Assembly: GCA_963823675.1 (NCBI GenBank)
Contig: CAWGMT010000013.1
Location: forward strand, 868,001-932,000
Direction of reading: 5' to 3'
DNA from: CAWGMT01 sp963823675
GTDB lineage: Bacteria; Planctomycetota; Planctomycetia; Isosphaerales; Isosphaeraceae
DNA: 64,000 bases
Shown: piece by piece, positions 24,480 to 33,352 of the stretch
How the letters are laid out: every line of letters begins with the position of its first letter
Numbering within the stretch: the first letter of the stretch is position 1
Translations under genes and position numbers: made by a program
Notes under the pieces: generated by a model
What the model saw: only the letters and a program-made list of their open reading frames with translations
Told to the model about the DNA's origin: nothing
Databases searched by the model: none

Positions 24480-24950
24480 TCACTGTCGGATGTGAAGTAG
24501 CTTTCGAGCGCGTTCCTGCAATTCGATCCACGGCGCATCCAGTTCCACGACCTCCAGCGTGGGTTCCCCGTCCAGCGGCTCGGGATGTCCTTGAGCATCG
24601 ACCTGAACGAATTGCATTAAACCGTCCATCCATGCATCAGTTCGTTCCATCAGGGGGGATCCCCAGAGACCGACCACGACATGGGCGCGGGCGCGGATGA
24701 TCTGGCGGCTGCGGATCAAGACCACTCGTCCCACGGGCACGGGTTCGTAGCAGCGGAGATCGAGGACCCGTTTGAGGACGAGATTCGCATTGAGCCCGGC
24801 GGCTCGGAAAGCGGACGCGTAACCGGCTTCGAGTGCGAGCGAAAGCAGCGCTCCGGCGTAGAGCGTGCCATGGTGATTGGCGTCGCGCGGTAGGACCAAG
24901 CGGTGGGTAAGTGTCTCGCTGGGGTGCGCTTGGTAATCGGGCATGCGCAT
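24480..24950 (-). CDS. Hotdog-fold thioesterase
   Basis: Start at ATG 24950 (or 24944); the longer frame up to 25112 runs through the tRNA gene and is rejected. 157 residues with T-H-R-L-V-L-P-R-D-A-N-H-H-G-T-L-Y-A-G-A-L-L-S-L-A-L-E-A-G-Y-A-S, equivalent to the N-H-x-G-T-x-x-G-G core of acyl-CoA thioesterases, with Glu on the central helix, and a second strand E-P-V-P-V-G-R-V-V-L-I-R. Acyl-CoA hydrolysis is the family activity. It starts 24 bases after the tRNA-Met 3' end on the same strand and may share its transcript. Confidence 0.78.
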   Translation of the reverse strand: MRMPDYQAHPSETLTHRLVLPRDANHHGTLYAGALLSLALEAGYASAFRAAGLNANLVLKRVLDLRCYEPVPVGRVVLIRSRQIIRARAHVVVGLWGSPLMERTDAWMDGLMQFVQVDAQGHPEPLDGEPTLEVVELDAPWIELQERARKLLHIRQ

Positions 24951-24973
24951 ACCGAGTCCGAACGTTGGCGAAG

Positions 24974-25046
24974 TTGCGCCGGTAGGAATCGAACCTACGA
25001 CCTCCAGGTTATGAGCCTGGCGAGCTAGCCGCTGCTCCACGGCGCA
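24974..25046 (-). tRNA. tRNA-Met (anticodon CAT)
   Basis: On the minus strand the acceptor TGCGCCG (25046-25040) pairs with CGGCGCA (24981-24975), discriminator A at 24974. The anticodon stem CCAGG/CCTGG encloses CTCATAA, anticodon CAT. The stem lacks the three consecutive G-C pairs of initiators, so this is an elongator tRNA-Met or a tRNA-Ile with modified C34. CCA is not encoded. Confidence 0.93.
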
Positions 25047-25383
25047 CTCCAATTTTACACCAGCCGCTTGGAAAAAAAAGAGCCTGCAATGCAGACGGCA
25101 GAGTGAGCACACTTAAGTAACTGTCAGGCCAGGAGATGTTTCGCATGACCTGATGACGGGATGATCGTCTCGAATGTCGTGAATGGCTGGGAGGGCGCTG
25201 TCACGAGGTTGCAACACTTCGTAGAAATTGGTAGCATGATTGGCGGCAAGTCATCGCGATTAAGTGCATTCTAGTTTCGAGTTGAAAGGAGAAATCAGGG
25301 GTCGATCGCCGACAAAAAGAGAAGAGAAGATCGTTCGTTAGGCATTCCCAGCCCTGGATCCCGCGATGAGGCGAAGGTTTGTG
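25047..25383. other. Intergenic stretch without a recognised gene
   Basis: About 340 bases between tRNA-Met and xerC, lower in GC than its surroundings. It must contain promoters for both the leftward tRNA and rightward xerC. No conserved element or open frame stands out. Confidence 0.5.
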
Positions 25384-26268
25384 ATGCACGACTCGGTCAC
25401 CGCTTTTCTTGAGCATTTGACAGCCGAACGACGAGCCTCCGCGCACACGCTTCGATCATACCAGGACGATCTGGGCTTATACTGTCGATACCTCCGTGAA
25501 ATTCACGGAGAGCAAGCCGATCCGACGTCCGTCGACCCCGCCAGGTTGCGGCGCTTTCTCGCCTGGCTGACGGGCCAGGGATACGCCCCGAGCACGGTCG
25601 CGCGGCGGCTGGCATGTTTGCGATCGTTTTTCCGATATCTCCGCCGGGAGGGGACGGTTTCCTCCGACCCTTCGGCTGGGCTTCGCAACCCCAAACAGCC
25701 GCGCAAGCTGCCTCGTCTGCTGCGCATTGACCAGGTGATCCAGTTACTCGACTCGGTTCCGACGGACACACAGCCGGGGGTTCGCGATCGCGCCATGCTC
25801 GAAACACTCTACGGCGGCGGCCTCCGAGTCAGTGAACTTGTGGGGCTGAACCTGGACGACCTCGACTTTGACCAACAACTGGTTCGGGTTCGGGGAAAGG
25901 GTCGCAGGGAGCGGCTTTGTCCGATCGGCCCCATGGCCGCCAACTGGCTCAAGTGCTGGATTCCGATGCGCCAATCCAAACTCCCACAAGAACCCGCTTT
26001 GTTTCTCAACCAGCGAGGAACCCGGCTGACGACGCGCAGCGTGGGACGATTGATGGAGTCGCATTTGATGCGGGCGGGTCTGCTTAATTCAGCAAGCCCG
26101 CACACGTTACGCCATAGCTTCGCCACTCATCTGCTCGATAGCGGTGCTGATCTCCGCAGCGTTCAGGAGTTGCTTGGCCACCGCAATCTGACGACAACCC
26201 AGATCTACACCCACGTCACGAAGGAGCGACTACTGGATATCTATCATGAGGCGCATCCTCGGGCCTAA
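25384..26268 (+). CDS. xerC: Tyrosine recombinase XerC/XerD
   Basis: 294 residues from ATG 25384 (ATG 25366 also possible). It has an N-terminal SAM-like core-binding domain and the catalytic domain with the full set of residues: Arg148 (G-G-G-L-R-V-S-E-L), Lys172 (V-R-G-K-G-R-R-E-R), His240 and Arg243 (P-H-T-L-R-H-S-F-A-T-H), His266 (L-L-G-H-R-N-L) and Tyr275 (T-Q-I-Y-T-H-V). Length and motifs fit the chromosome-dimer resolution enzymes acting at dif, not a phage integrase. No dif-like site or mobile element flanks it. XerC versus XerD cannot be told from sequence alone. Confidence 0.88.
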   Translation: MHDSVTAFLEHLTAERRASAHTLRSYQDDLGLYCRYLREIHGEQADPTSVDPARLRRFLAWLTGQGYAPSTVARRLACLRSFFRYLRREGTVSSDPSAGLRNPKQPRKLPRLLRIDQVIQLLDSVPTDTQPGVRDRAMLETLYGGGLRVSELVGLNLDDLDFDQQLVRVRGKGRRERLCPIGPMAANWLKCWIPMRQSKLPQEPALFLNQRGTRLTTRSVGRLMESHLMRAGLLNSASPHTLRHSFATHLLDSGADLRSVQELLGHRNLTTTQIYTHVTKERLLDIYHEAHPRA

Positions 26269-26802
26269 GCTCACGCTCGGGAACATCGGGAAGCACCTAA
26301 GATCGACGACCGCCCATCCCGAAGCCGTGAAGAGAAGCGATCGCCGGCGGTGTCAGCCAACTCCAGCGCGCGACTTTCACCCGGCCTCAATGTCGAGTAG
26401 ACGTATTTGATGCGTCCGTAAGCTCCTGGTGATAAGACCCACGAGTGCAATTTGACCCCCGACCTCGCGCCCGTTACCAAGGAGGCCGGTCACGAACAGG
26501 AACAGGCGTACCGATGCCGATGTGTTCGCCGCGCCATTTTCTTGACGATGATGCATCCATGACATACTCGTTTCTTCAGGACGACTCGGTTGGTGCATCG
26601 TCCGTCGTTCCGGCAAACACGACCATGATGAGCAAAAGTCACGGGGACAACCGACGGAAAGAGCGCGGTCGTTGACTGCCCTTCGTCCTTGCGACGGGTG
26701 ATCGACAACCAGTCCAAAACCGACGATGAAAACGGTGATCACTCACTGAGGATGAACCGGCTTTGTGTCCTCGACACAAGCGCAGGAGAAGAGACGATTC
26801 CC
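26269..26802. other. Intergenic stretch without a recognised gene
   Basis: About 530 bases between xerC and the regulator. Minus-strand frames of up to ~120 codons lack protein-like composition and known motifs. A long leader for the downstream regulator is possible. Confidence 0.45.
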
Positions 26803-28398
26803 ATGCAGAAGCTCCGAATTCTGATCCTCTACCCCGATCCGGCAGGGTTAGGTTTGTTGACGTCGATGCTGAAGTTGCTGGGCCATGCGATCGAAGAAGC
26901 GACGACCGATCGGGCGGCGGTGCGCTTCATGGAACGAAACAACGTCAACTTGGTTCTGGCCGGGGTTGATCCGCTGGATGCCGAGGCCCTGGAATTGCTG
27001 ATGTTCGTGCGGCGGAAACACCGCGAAGTTCCGGTCATCTTGCTGTTTCCGCGGCTTCATCCCGACCGGGCAAAAGAGGCCCTCAAGCTCGGTGCCGCGG
27101 CGGTGCTGAAATACCCCGTTCCGGCTGGGGAGCTCCGGGCGGCCGTCGTGCAGGCCGCCATGACGTGCGAGTCGCGGTTGCCGCACGCGGCCAACTCCGG
27201 AAAGCCTGCGGTGTATCCGTCCGGCGGGGAGCAATTGTCTCCGGGAGCGGCGTATCCTTCTGCCGAAACGGGATCACGGGCCGCGCTCCACAACCCGCTG
27301 TCAAACGGCACTGCCGCGACTGCGACGAGCGTGGCCGCGACCGCGAGCGTAGCGCGTTCTGCCGACGCGGCGGTTGACCCGGTGCTGGCCCGTCGGATCG
27401 ATCAGGTCGCTCGAGAAATTGGCTTGCTGGGTCACGACCCGAGCTGGCTGCAGGCAATCGACCTCGCCGCAACCGTGGCGGCTGCTCGAAGCTCGGTGCT
27501 CATCGTCGGTGAGCCGGGTACGGGCAAGTCGCTCCTGGCACGTCTGATTCACGGCCTGGCTCATCGATCCGACGGTCCCTTCGTCACCGTAGAAGCGTCA
27601 GCGCTGGCTGATGAACTCTCCCTCCGGCAGTCCCTGGGCTCGTTGGCGGCGACGGCAGTCAGTGCCCCCGAGTGGTCCAGCAAGATGGCGCAGGCTCGAG
27701 GGGGTACCCTCTATCTCCACGAAGTGGGCGCCCTGCCGCTCGAACTCCAACACCACTTGCTCCGCGAGCTCCAATTCCGCGACTACGAGGCTACCGCGGG
27801 ACGCGGCACGTCAACGGTTGACGTACGATTTCTGATGTCCACGAGCGAAAACATCCCAGCCCTGATCGATCAGGGAAGGTTTCGCCAGGAGTTACACCAT
27901 CGGATCAGCCTGATCAGCCTCATGCTCCCGCCCTTGCGACATCGCGGATCCGACATCGCGCTGCTGGCGGATGCGTTCCGAGCCCGCTTCTGCGAGGAAT
28001 TTCATAAGTCGGTCGCCGGTTTCAGCCGGGATGCTCTTGACGTCCTAGAGCGCCACGACTGGCCCGGCAACGTGCGCGAGCTCGAATCGGCCGTTCAGCG
28101 GGCCGTCGCCCTTGCGACCGGTCCTCGAATCACGTCCAGCCATCTCACGCCCATTCTCACGCACTCAGCCCAAGGCCGAGGAGGCTCGGCGACGCCTCGC
28201 CCGCATCTGAACATGGGAGTCCGACCCTTGAAGGAGGCCCTGGAAGAACCCGAGAAACGAATCATCGTGCAGGCGCTTCAGGCCTATAACTGGAACCGCC
28301 AGGAGACCGCCCGCGTACTGGACATCAACCGAACGACGCTCTACAAAAAGATGAAAAAGTACAACCTCTTGATCGATGAACCGACCTGGGCCAATTGA
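26803..28398 (+). CDS. Sigma-54-activator-like protein with degenerate receiver and AAA+ domains
   Basis: 531 residues from ATG 26803. Residues 1-120 fold like a response-regulator receiver, but the phospho-acceptor position is Gly54 (N-L-V-L-A-G-V-D-P) and the acidic pair near residue 11 is Y-P-D-P; the late Lys (V-L-K-Y-P) remains. An Ala-rich linker leads to the AAA+ domain: Walker A G-E-P-G-T-G-K-S (236-243) is intact, Walker B reads G-G-T-L-Y-L-H-E-V-G (300-309) with His in place of Asp, and the GAFTGA loop that contacts sigma-54 is absent. A Fis-type HTH ends the protein (N-R-Q-E-T-A-R-V-L-D-I-N-R-T-T-L-Y-K-K). It probably binds DNA without phosphorylation or sigma-54 remodelling. Confidence 0.85.
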   Translation: MQKLRILILYPDPAGLGLLTSMLKLLGHAIEEATTDRAAVRFMERNNVNLVLAGVDPLDAEALELLMFVRRKHREVPVILLFPRLHPDRAKEALKLGAAAVLKYPVPAGELRAAVVQAAMTCESRLPHAANSGKPAVYPSGGEQLSPGAAYPSAETGSRAALHNPLSNGTAATATSVAATASVARSADAAVDPVLARRIDQVAREIGLLGHDPSWLQAIDLAATVAAARSSVLIVGEPGTGKSLLARLIHGLAHRSDGPFVTVEASALADELSLRQSLGSLAATAVSAPEWSSKMAQARGGTLYLHEVGALPLELQHHLLRELQFRDYEATAGRGTSTVDVRFLMSTSENIPALIDQGRFRQELHHRISLISLMLPPLRHRGSDIALLADAFRARFCEEFHKSVAGFSRDALDVLERHDWPGNVRELESAVQRAVALATGPRITSSHLTPILTHSAQGRGGSATPRPHLNMGVRPLKEALEEPEKRIIVQALQAYNWNRQETARVLDINRTTLYKKMKKYNLLIDEPTWAN

Positions 28399-28576
28399 AA
28401 CCCGGACGGTCAAGCAGCTCGGGCCGGGAAGGGCGGGTGAGCTACTCTTCCGCGCGCAACCGTGTCTCGACCCTTCGCTCTCCGGCAAGCACTGGTCCAA
28501 GAATCGGGACGGAAATGACTTCCCGCCAGAGTCGTCTTTCGCGGACCGAAAGGCGACACTACTTCTGGCCACGTGC

Positions 28577-29131
28577 CTAAGCCTTGATGATATCGCGCAC
28601 GGTCATTCCGGCCGGTATCATCGGCAAGACATGTTCCTGGTACGGAATCAGGACGTCGAGCACGTAAGCGCCGGGATAGTCGATCATTTCCCTCAGGGCG
28701 CTCTCAACTTCGTCCTTCCGTCGCACCTGACGCGCCATGACGCCGAAACCTTTGGCGATTGCGACGAAGTCGGGATAAATGGTATCAGGAACGTCGCCGT
28801 CGCCCTGGCCCCGGGCTTCTGGCTGGTCGATCGGCCCCAGGTAAGTATGAGCCCGATTGCTCTCGTAGAACCGATCTTCCCATTGCACCACCATGCCCAG
28901 GTGCTGATTGTTGAGCACGATGACTTTGACAGGCAGCTTCTCACAATGGACGGTGGCCAGTTCCTGGATGTTCATCAGGAAGCTGCCGTCGCCATCCACG
29001 TCGACGACCAGAGCGTCGGGAAACGCGGCCGCAGCACCCATCGCCGCCGGAAGACCGTAGCCCATCGTTCCGAGACCGCCTGAAGTCATCCACGTGCGCG
29101 GCGCTTGAATCTGGTCCACTGAGCGGCCCAC
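28577..29131 (-). CDS. ilvB: Acetolactate synthase large subunit, C-terminal segment
   Basis: It continues the TPP-binding domain: P-R-T-W-M-T-S-G-G-L-G-T-M-G-Y-G-L-P-A-A, V-D-G-D-G-S-F-L-M-N and, after the usual spacing, N-N-Q-H-L-G-M-V-V-Q-W, the thiamine-diphosphate/Mg motif. The meaningful sequence starts at ~29095; the nominal start at 29131 is not real. A missing C in a CC run at ~29100 separates it from the N-terminal segment. The enzyme condenses pyruvate for branched-chain amino acids; the small subunit ilvN is not adjacent. Confidence 0.9.
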   Translation of the reverse strand: MGRSVDQIQAPRTWMTSGGLGTMGYGLPAAMGAAAAFPDALVVDVDGDGSFLMNIQELATVHCEKLPVKVIVLNNQHLGMVVQWEDRFYESNRAHTYLGPIDQPEARGQGDGDVPDTIYPDFVAIAKGFGVMARQVRRKDEVESALREMIDYPGAYVLDVLIPYQEHVLPMIPAGMTVRDIIKA

Positions 29132-30351
29132 ATCTGATGTTGGCCGACCCCCGTGGTCATGATGAATTCGCCCTGGGTCAGCCTCGAAAACTGATCCAGA
29201 ACGTATTGCGGCAGGATCACGTCGTCACGCTGATCGTAGGTCATCGGATCGCTGGCGCGCCATTCGTCGATCTGCTGGTGCCATTCCCGCAATTCGCCTG
29301 TGGAGACCAGGGGGATGATCGCCTGCAAGAACGACTTGACGTCGGTGTGCACGGGCATATGCGCGAACTTGTTCTTGTTGATCTCGGATGCGTCGATCTC
29401 GACGTGAATGATCCGCCCGTGCTTGGCAAACTCACTCAGCTTGCCGGTCACCCGATCGTCGAATCGGACGCCCAAGGCCAGAAGCAGATCGGCCTCGTTC
29501 ACCGCGTAATTCGCGTAGACGGTGCCGTGCATGCCGAGCATGTTGAGCGACAGATAATGATCGCTCGGGATAGCCCCCAGACCGTGCACGGTCATCGCGA
29601 CCGGGATGCGAGTCTTGGCGGCGAACTCCCGCAACTCGCACGCGGCGTCTGACGCGATCACTCCACCCCCACAGTAGATGATCGGCCGTGCGCTACTCTT
29701 GATCGCCGCGAGAACCTCTGCGATCTTCCGGGGCGACGGGGGCGGCGGGAGTCGATATCCCGGCAGCTCCATGGCGACATTGTAATCGGGGTTGGAAACC
29801 ACGGTGTTCTGGATGTCCTTGGGCAGGTCGATCAGCACCGGCCCCGGCCGACCGGTCCGGGCCAGGTGAAATGCTTCCTTGACGATGCGTGCAATGTCCC
29901 GAGCGTCTTGAACGAGGTAATGATGCTTGGTGATCGCCCGGGACACCTCGACCATCGGCGTTTCCTGAAACGCGTCGGTGCCGATGACGTGACTCGCAAC
30001 CTGACCGGTAATTGCCACCAGTGGAACCGAGTCCATCTTGGCGTCCGCCAATCCCGTGACGAGATTGAGCGCTCCCGGACCTGACGTCGCCATGACGACG
30101 CCCGGTTTGCCGGAGGCGCGCGCGTATCCCTCCGCCGCGAAAATTCCCCCCTGTTCGTGTCGCGGCAGAATCGTGCGGATGTTGCTGCGATAACGGGTCA
30201 GGGCTTGGTGCAAAGGCATGCTCGCCCCCCCCGGGTAAGCAAAGAGAACCTCGACACCGTGGCGCACGAGCGACTCGACCAGAACATCCGCTCCCGTCAG
30301 CGGCCTGGCGGCAACTTTGGTCATCGTCTGGGAACGGTCGATGGTGGCCAC
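29086..30351 (-). CDS. ilvB: Acetolactate synthase large subunit, N-terminal segment
   Basis: It begins at GTG 30351 or ATG 30324 and covers the N-terminal TPP (PYR) and central domains: F-A-Y-P-G-G-A-S-M-P-L-H-Q-A-L, L-P-R-H-E-Q-G-G-I-F-A-A-E-G-Y-A-R-A-S-G with the catalytic Glu, A-T-S-G-P-G-A-L-N-L-V-T-G and R-F-D-D-R-V-T-G-K. It stops at 29086 after A-A-Q-W-T-R-F-K-R because of a one-base loss; adding a C gives R-P-R-T-W-M-T and joins the C-terminal segment. As an essential-type biosynthetic gene this is best read as intact in the organism. Confidence 0.92.
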   Translation of the reverse strand: MATIDRSQTMTKVAARPLTGADVLVESLVRHGVEVLFAYPGGASMPLHQALTRYRSNIRTILPRHEQGGIFAAEGYARASGKPGVVMATSGPGALNLVTGLADAKMDSVPLVAITGQVASHVIGTDAFQETPMVEVSRAITKHHYLVQDARDIARIVKEAFHLARTGRPGPVLIDLPKDIQNTVVSNPDYNVAMELPGYRLPPPPSPRKIAEVLAAIKSSARPIIYCGGGVIASDAACELREFAAKTRIPVAMTVHGLGAIPSDHYLSLNMLGMHGTVYANYAVNEADLLLALGVRFDDRVTGKLSEFAKHGRIIHVEIDASEINKNKFAHMPVHTDVKSFLQAIIPLVSTGELREWHQQIDEWRASDPMTYDQRDDVILPQYVLDQFSRLTQGEFIMTTGVGQHQMWAAQWTRFKRRARG

Positions 30352-30515
30352 GGCCCGTCTTTTCTCCCAATCCGGAACTGGAGGGGCAGCCGCCCGGCGG
30401 CGCTCGTATACTCAACTATTATATTCTACAACGTCTCTCCACGTGCGAACAACCCGAGACGACAGCGCCCGATGGTCCAGATGAGACGAAGCTGGCTGCG
30501 TGGGAGTGACTGCTC

Positions 30516-31364
30516 ATGCCTCTGTTAAGAAACGCGCTGGTCACCGGGGCCTCGTCGGGCCTGGGACACGAACTGGTGCGCCAGCTTGTCCGCGACCGCA
30601 ACATGAACGTTCTGGCGACTGCCAGGCGCGAAGATCGTCTTCTCGCCCTCGCCGCGGAATTTCCGGCCGGACGGATCGAGGTTCTGCCCGGCGACCTTAC
30701 GAGCCCCACCTTCCGCCAGCGATTGTGGGAGCGAGCCGAGTCCTTGCCTGGCGGTCTCGACCTGCTGGTCAATAATGCCGGGGTCGGCAACTATGCCGAG
30801 TTCGTCGACCAGGATCCTGAAGCCATCCGCCAGATTTTCGAATTGAACGTGATCGCGCTCATCGACCTCAGCCAGATGGCAGCGCGTTCGATGAAGGCAA
30901 GGGGAGCCGGCCAGATTCTTCAGATCTCCTCGGTTCTCGGTTTCATCGGAATACCGGCTTCCGCGGTCTATGCAGCCAGCAAGCACGCGGTCAACGGCCT
31001 GGTCAAGAGCCTGCGTTACGAACTGCGGGGAACCGGCGTTCGCGTTTGGGCCGCTTGTCCGGGCCGCACCCAGAGCGAATTTCGCAGCGTTGCTCTGGGA
31101 GAGCAGGCGGCCAAGATCGCTCTACTACCGTCGGGCGAGCCGACGGCCCGGATTGTCCGTGCGATTGTCCGCGGCGTCGACGGCCGCTCGGCATTCCTGC
31201 TCCCGAGCTGGAAGGCGTGGGCGGTCGTGACCCTCGCCCACTGGCTGCCCGGCCCATTCGATTGGATGATGAGCCACTGGGCGCCCGGTTCGTACCAGAA
31301 CGTGATCAAGCCGCTCTCGGATCGATCCGGCAGCGCAACCGAAAGCTCACAACTGGAAACCTGA
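30516..31364 (+). CDS. SDR-family NAD(P)-dependent oxidoreductase
   Basis: 282 residues. Cofactor motif V-T-G-A-S-S-G-L-G-H-E, an Arg pair in A-T-A-R-R-E-D-R that favours NADP(H), N-N-A-G-V-G, and the catalytic Ser-Tyr-Lys set in I-S-S-V-L-G-F and V-Y-A-A-S-K-H-A. The C-terminal ~70 residues contain a hydrophobic stretch (W-K-A-W-A-V-V-T-L-A-H-W-L) suggesting membrane association, as in lipid-acting SDRs of the DltE/YqjQ kind. It diverges from ilvB across ~165 AT-rich bases. Confidence 0.88.
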   Translation: MPLLRNALVTGASSGLGHELVRQLVRDRNMNVLATARREDRLLALAAEFPAGRIEVLPGDLTSPTFRQRLWERAESLPGGLDLLVNNAGVGNYAEFVDQDPEAIRQIFELNVIALIDLSQMAARSMKARGAGQILQISSVLGFIGIPASAVYAASKHAVNGLVKSLRYELRGTGVRVWAACPGRTQSEFRSVALGEQAAKIALLPSGEPTARIVRAIVRGVDGRSAFLLPSWKAWAVVTLAHWLPGPFDWMMSHWAPGSYQNVIKPLSDRSGSATESSQLET

Positions 31365-31441
31365 CTCAAATTCCAAGGGCACCGCCGGAGACTCAGTCTG
31401 GCTCGCTCAATTGGCCGGTCCAGTGCGGCCGCGGCGACCGC

Positions 31442-31759
31442 TCATTCATCATCGGGCACGATGGGTTCCTTGAGCGAACGGAGAAAGTGCATCCCCTTTC
31501 CCTGGGCTTTCAGTTTACCGATCAAAGCCTCGGCATCGGCCTTGCATGGGTAGTCAAACTTCGCGACCGTACGTCCCCCGATATCGCAGACTGCCCAAAC
31601 GACTCGCATCCGCGGGCCGGCGGCGGGCTTGCTGCGCCTGCTGGGCTCGGGCCTTGACTGGCCGGACCGCTTGGGTTGGGTTGCATCGGGGATTCCCATC
31701 TGCTCGGCGGCTTCCGCCGCCGCCCGCAGCTCTCGCCGATTGAGAATTCGTCGTGCCAT
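31442..31759 (-). CDS. Small basic hypothetical protein
   Basis: 106 residues from ATG 31759. M-A-R-R-I-L-N-R-R-E-L-R-A-A-A-E-A-A-E-Q is followed by a Pro/Ser/Arg linker and a compact alpha/beta end (M-R-V-V-W-A-V-C-D-I-G-G-R-T-V-A-K-F-D-Y-P, K-A-D-A-E-A-L-I-G-K-L-K-A-Q-G-K-G). I do not recognise the family; the closing domain looks folded. It is co-directional with the GNAT gene. Confidence 0.62.
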   Translation of the reverse strand: MARRILNRRELRAAAEAAEQMGIPDATQPKRSGQSRPEPSRRSKPAAGPRMRVVWAVCDIGGRTVAKFDYPCKADAEALIGKLKAQGKGMHFLRSLKEPIVPDDE

Positions 31760-31791
31760 GACACCGTCATTTGTATTTAGAGGAGTGATAT

Positions 31792-32511
31792 CTAGCGGCA
31801 CCGATTAGCTGGCAAACGAAAGAGGGTGGCCTCATCGATCGGTTGGAACCCTAACGAGGCGTAAAGGGAAAGCGCTGGCTCGTTCGTCGAGGATGTTTGG
31901 ACCTCGACAAGAGCAATGAGGTTCTCGCGAGCGCGACGGAAGATCTCGGTAATCAGGTGGCGCCCGAAACCCTTCCGACGGTGCTGGGCCGCCACTTCGA
32001 GGTTGATCAGGCCGATGCGAGCTCGGCCATCGCGCCGCGCGAACCACCCCATGTCCCATGTCTCCGCGCAAGCGATCTGCGCGCCACCGCTCTTGGCGAT
32101 AAGGCGCGTCCGCATGAACTGAAAGTCTCCCAGGGCCAGGTTCTGCCACCAATTCCGCACCGGTGCATCGTCCTCAAAATCGATCTGGGTCTGGCGGCGA
32201 ATGAATGCGGTGCGCGGGTCGCGTGATTCCGCAACATTCAGGTCGGCTTCCAGCAAAACCGTCGTACTGACGGGTTCGTAACCCAGTTCGACAAGTACGC
32301 TTCGAAATGGCTCGTGGCGCGAGAGCACGCCGGCACCCTCCGAACCACCATAAACTCCCCAGTAGAAGGGATTGAGCGGAAAGAGGCCTCCCGCATAGAG
32401 TACCTTGGCACCTCGCCCTCGCAAATAGACTTCCGCGGCGCGGATCAGATCGGCCACCACGACCGGCTCGTCGAAGCCTCGTTCAATTACCAGCATGGCG
32501 ACGGTTCCCAT
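31792..32511 (-). CDS. GNAT N-acetyltransferase, C-terminal segment of a two-domain protein
   Basis: Contains a complete GNAT domain at the end: G-L-I-N-L-E-V-A-A-Q-H-R-R-K-G-F-G-R-H-L (acetyl-CoA loop R/Q-x-x-G-x-G/A) and N-E-P-A-L-S-L-Y-A-S-L-G-F-Q. The start M-G-T-V-A-M-L-V-I-E is the middle of a longer protein whose first part is 32487-32801; the two frames meet at ~32515. The acyl acceptor is unknown. Confidence 0.8.
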   Translation of the reverse strand: MGTVAMLVIERGFDEPVVVADLIRAAEVYLRGRGAKVLYAGGLFPLNPFYWGVYGGSEGAGVLSRHEPFRSVLVELGYEPVSTTVLLEADLNVAESRDPRTAFIRRQTQIDFEDDAPVRNWWQNLALGDFQFMRTRLIAKSGGAQIACAETWDMGWFARRDGRARIGLINLEVAAQHRRKGFGRHLITEIFRRARENLIALVEVQTSSTNEPALSLYASLGFQPIDEATLFRLPANRCR

Positions 32512-32801
32512 TTCATGGGAACTTTCCAGGGGCGCGCCGCATCGACGGGAAGCTCCGGGCCAAATCCCGCGTGCACAAACCCGATGATTCGACCATCTCG
32601 CTCAGCGACGATCAACCCCGAACGCTCGAAGTTGACTGTTCCCCATGCGTGAGTATCCAGTTCGTGCACGCGGAGCGGCTGTGCGCCCAGTGCTCCGGGA
32701 TCCGCCTGGTTCCAGAGCCGAGCCAGAGCGGGAGGATCAGAGTTACGAAAGGCGCGAAGTCGAATCACCGAATTTGGTCGTCTTGATGGGTTTCCAGGCA
32801 C
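32487..32801 (-). CDS. GNAT N-acetyltransferase, N-terminal segment
   Basis: I-R-L-R-A-F-R-N-S-D-P-P-A-L-A-R-L-W-N-Q is the classic opening of a GNAT fold, followed by V-A-E-R-D-G-R-I-I-G-F-V-H-A-G-F-G-P (beta 3-4). The frame stops at 32487 after a short artefactual tail; reading across a single-base shift at ~32515 joins 31792-32511, making ~325 residues with two half- or full GNAT units. GTG 32768 is an alternative start. Confidence 0.75.
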   Translation of the reverse strand: MPGNPSRRPNSVIRLRAFRNSDPPALARLWNQADPGALGAQPLRVHELDTHAWGTVNFERSGLIVAERDGRIIGFVHAGFGPELPVDAARPWKVPMKWEPSPCW

Positions 32802-32864
32802 GAAGGCACTACACGATCCGTGATAGATCCGTTGGACACATTTTCGAGCGGTTTGCCATCCGGC

Positions 32865-33173
32865 TCAAGGGACGGAAACCAGCACATCTTGATCCTCGAT
32901 TTTGACTTCGTAAACAGCCTGCTTGATTTTGGGCCCCAGGGGCGTTTTTCCCGATCGCACATCAAACTGCCAGCCATGCCAGGGACACGTGACGGTCGTG
33001 CCCTCGACCATTCCCTCGGCAAGTGGACCGCCCTGATGCGGACAGATCCCATCGATCGCCGAGATGACCCCGTCAGTATTGTAAAGTGCGTAGATTCGGC
33101 CTTCGAACTCGACCTCTTTGGCGCTTCCGGCGGGAATTTCGTCCAGCGTCGCCAGCTTGACGAATCGTGGCAT
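32865..33173 (-). CDS. Rieske [2Fe-2S] ferredoxin-like protein
   Basis: 102 residues, ATG behind GGAG. The cluster motifs are C-P-H-Q-G-G (Cys and His) and C-P-W-H-G-W-Q-F (Cys and His), as in NirD-like and dioxygenase-type soluble Rieske proteins. No signal peptide, so a cytoplasmic electron carrier or small subunit. No oxygenase or nitrite reductase is adjacent, so its partner is unknown. Confidence 0.92.
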   Translation of the reverse strand: MPRFVKLATLDEIPAGSAKEVEFEGRIYALYNTDGVISAIDGICPHQGGPLAEGMVEGTTVTCPWHGWQFDVRSGKTPLGPKIKQAVYEVKIEDQDVLVSVP

Positions 33174-33352
33174 GCAATGATCTCCTCGGAACGGCCCGAT
33201 TTCTCGTGACGCGAGTCTAACACAAATCGATGGGTTCTCTCAAACGAACCAGGTCGATCCGGCCGCGACTACGGACGAGAATCTTGTATGCCAGTGTCCA
33301 TTCGATGTACGCTTTGGCCCCGCGCGGCTCTGACCGCTGGCTGGAGGAAAAG

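Noticed and set aside
24345..24633. Extra 96 codons before the ECF sigma start
   Set aside because: Sequence is random-looking and overlaps the thioesterase gene; the ATG at 24345 has a good ribosome site.
24951..25112. Extension of the thioesterase frame through tRNA-Met
   Set aside because: It would translate a tRNA gene; the fold begins after 24950.
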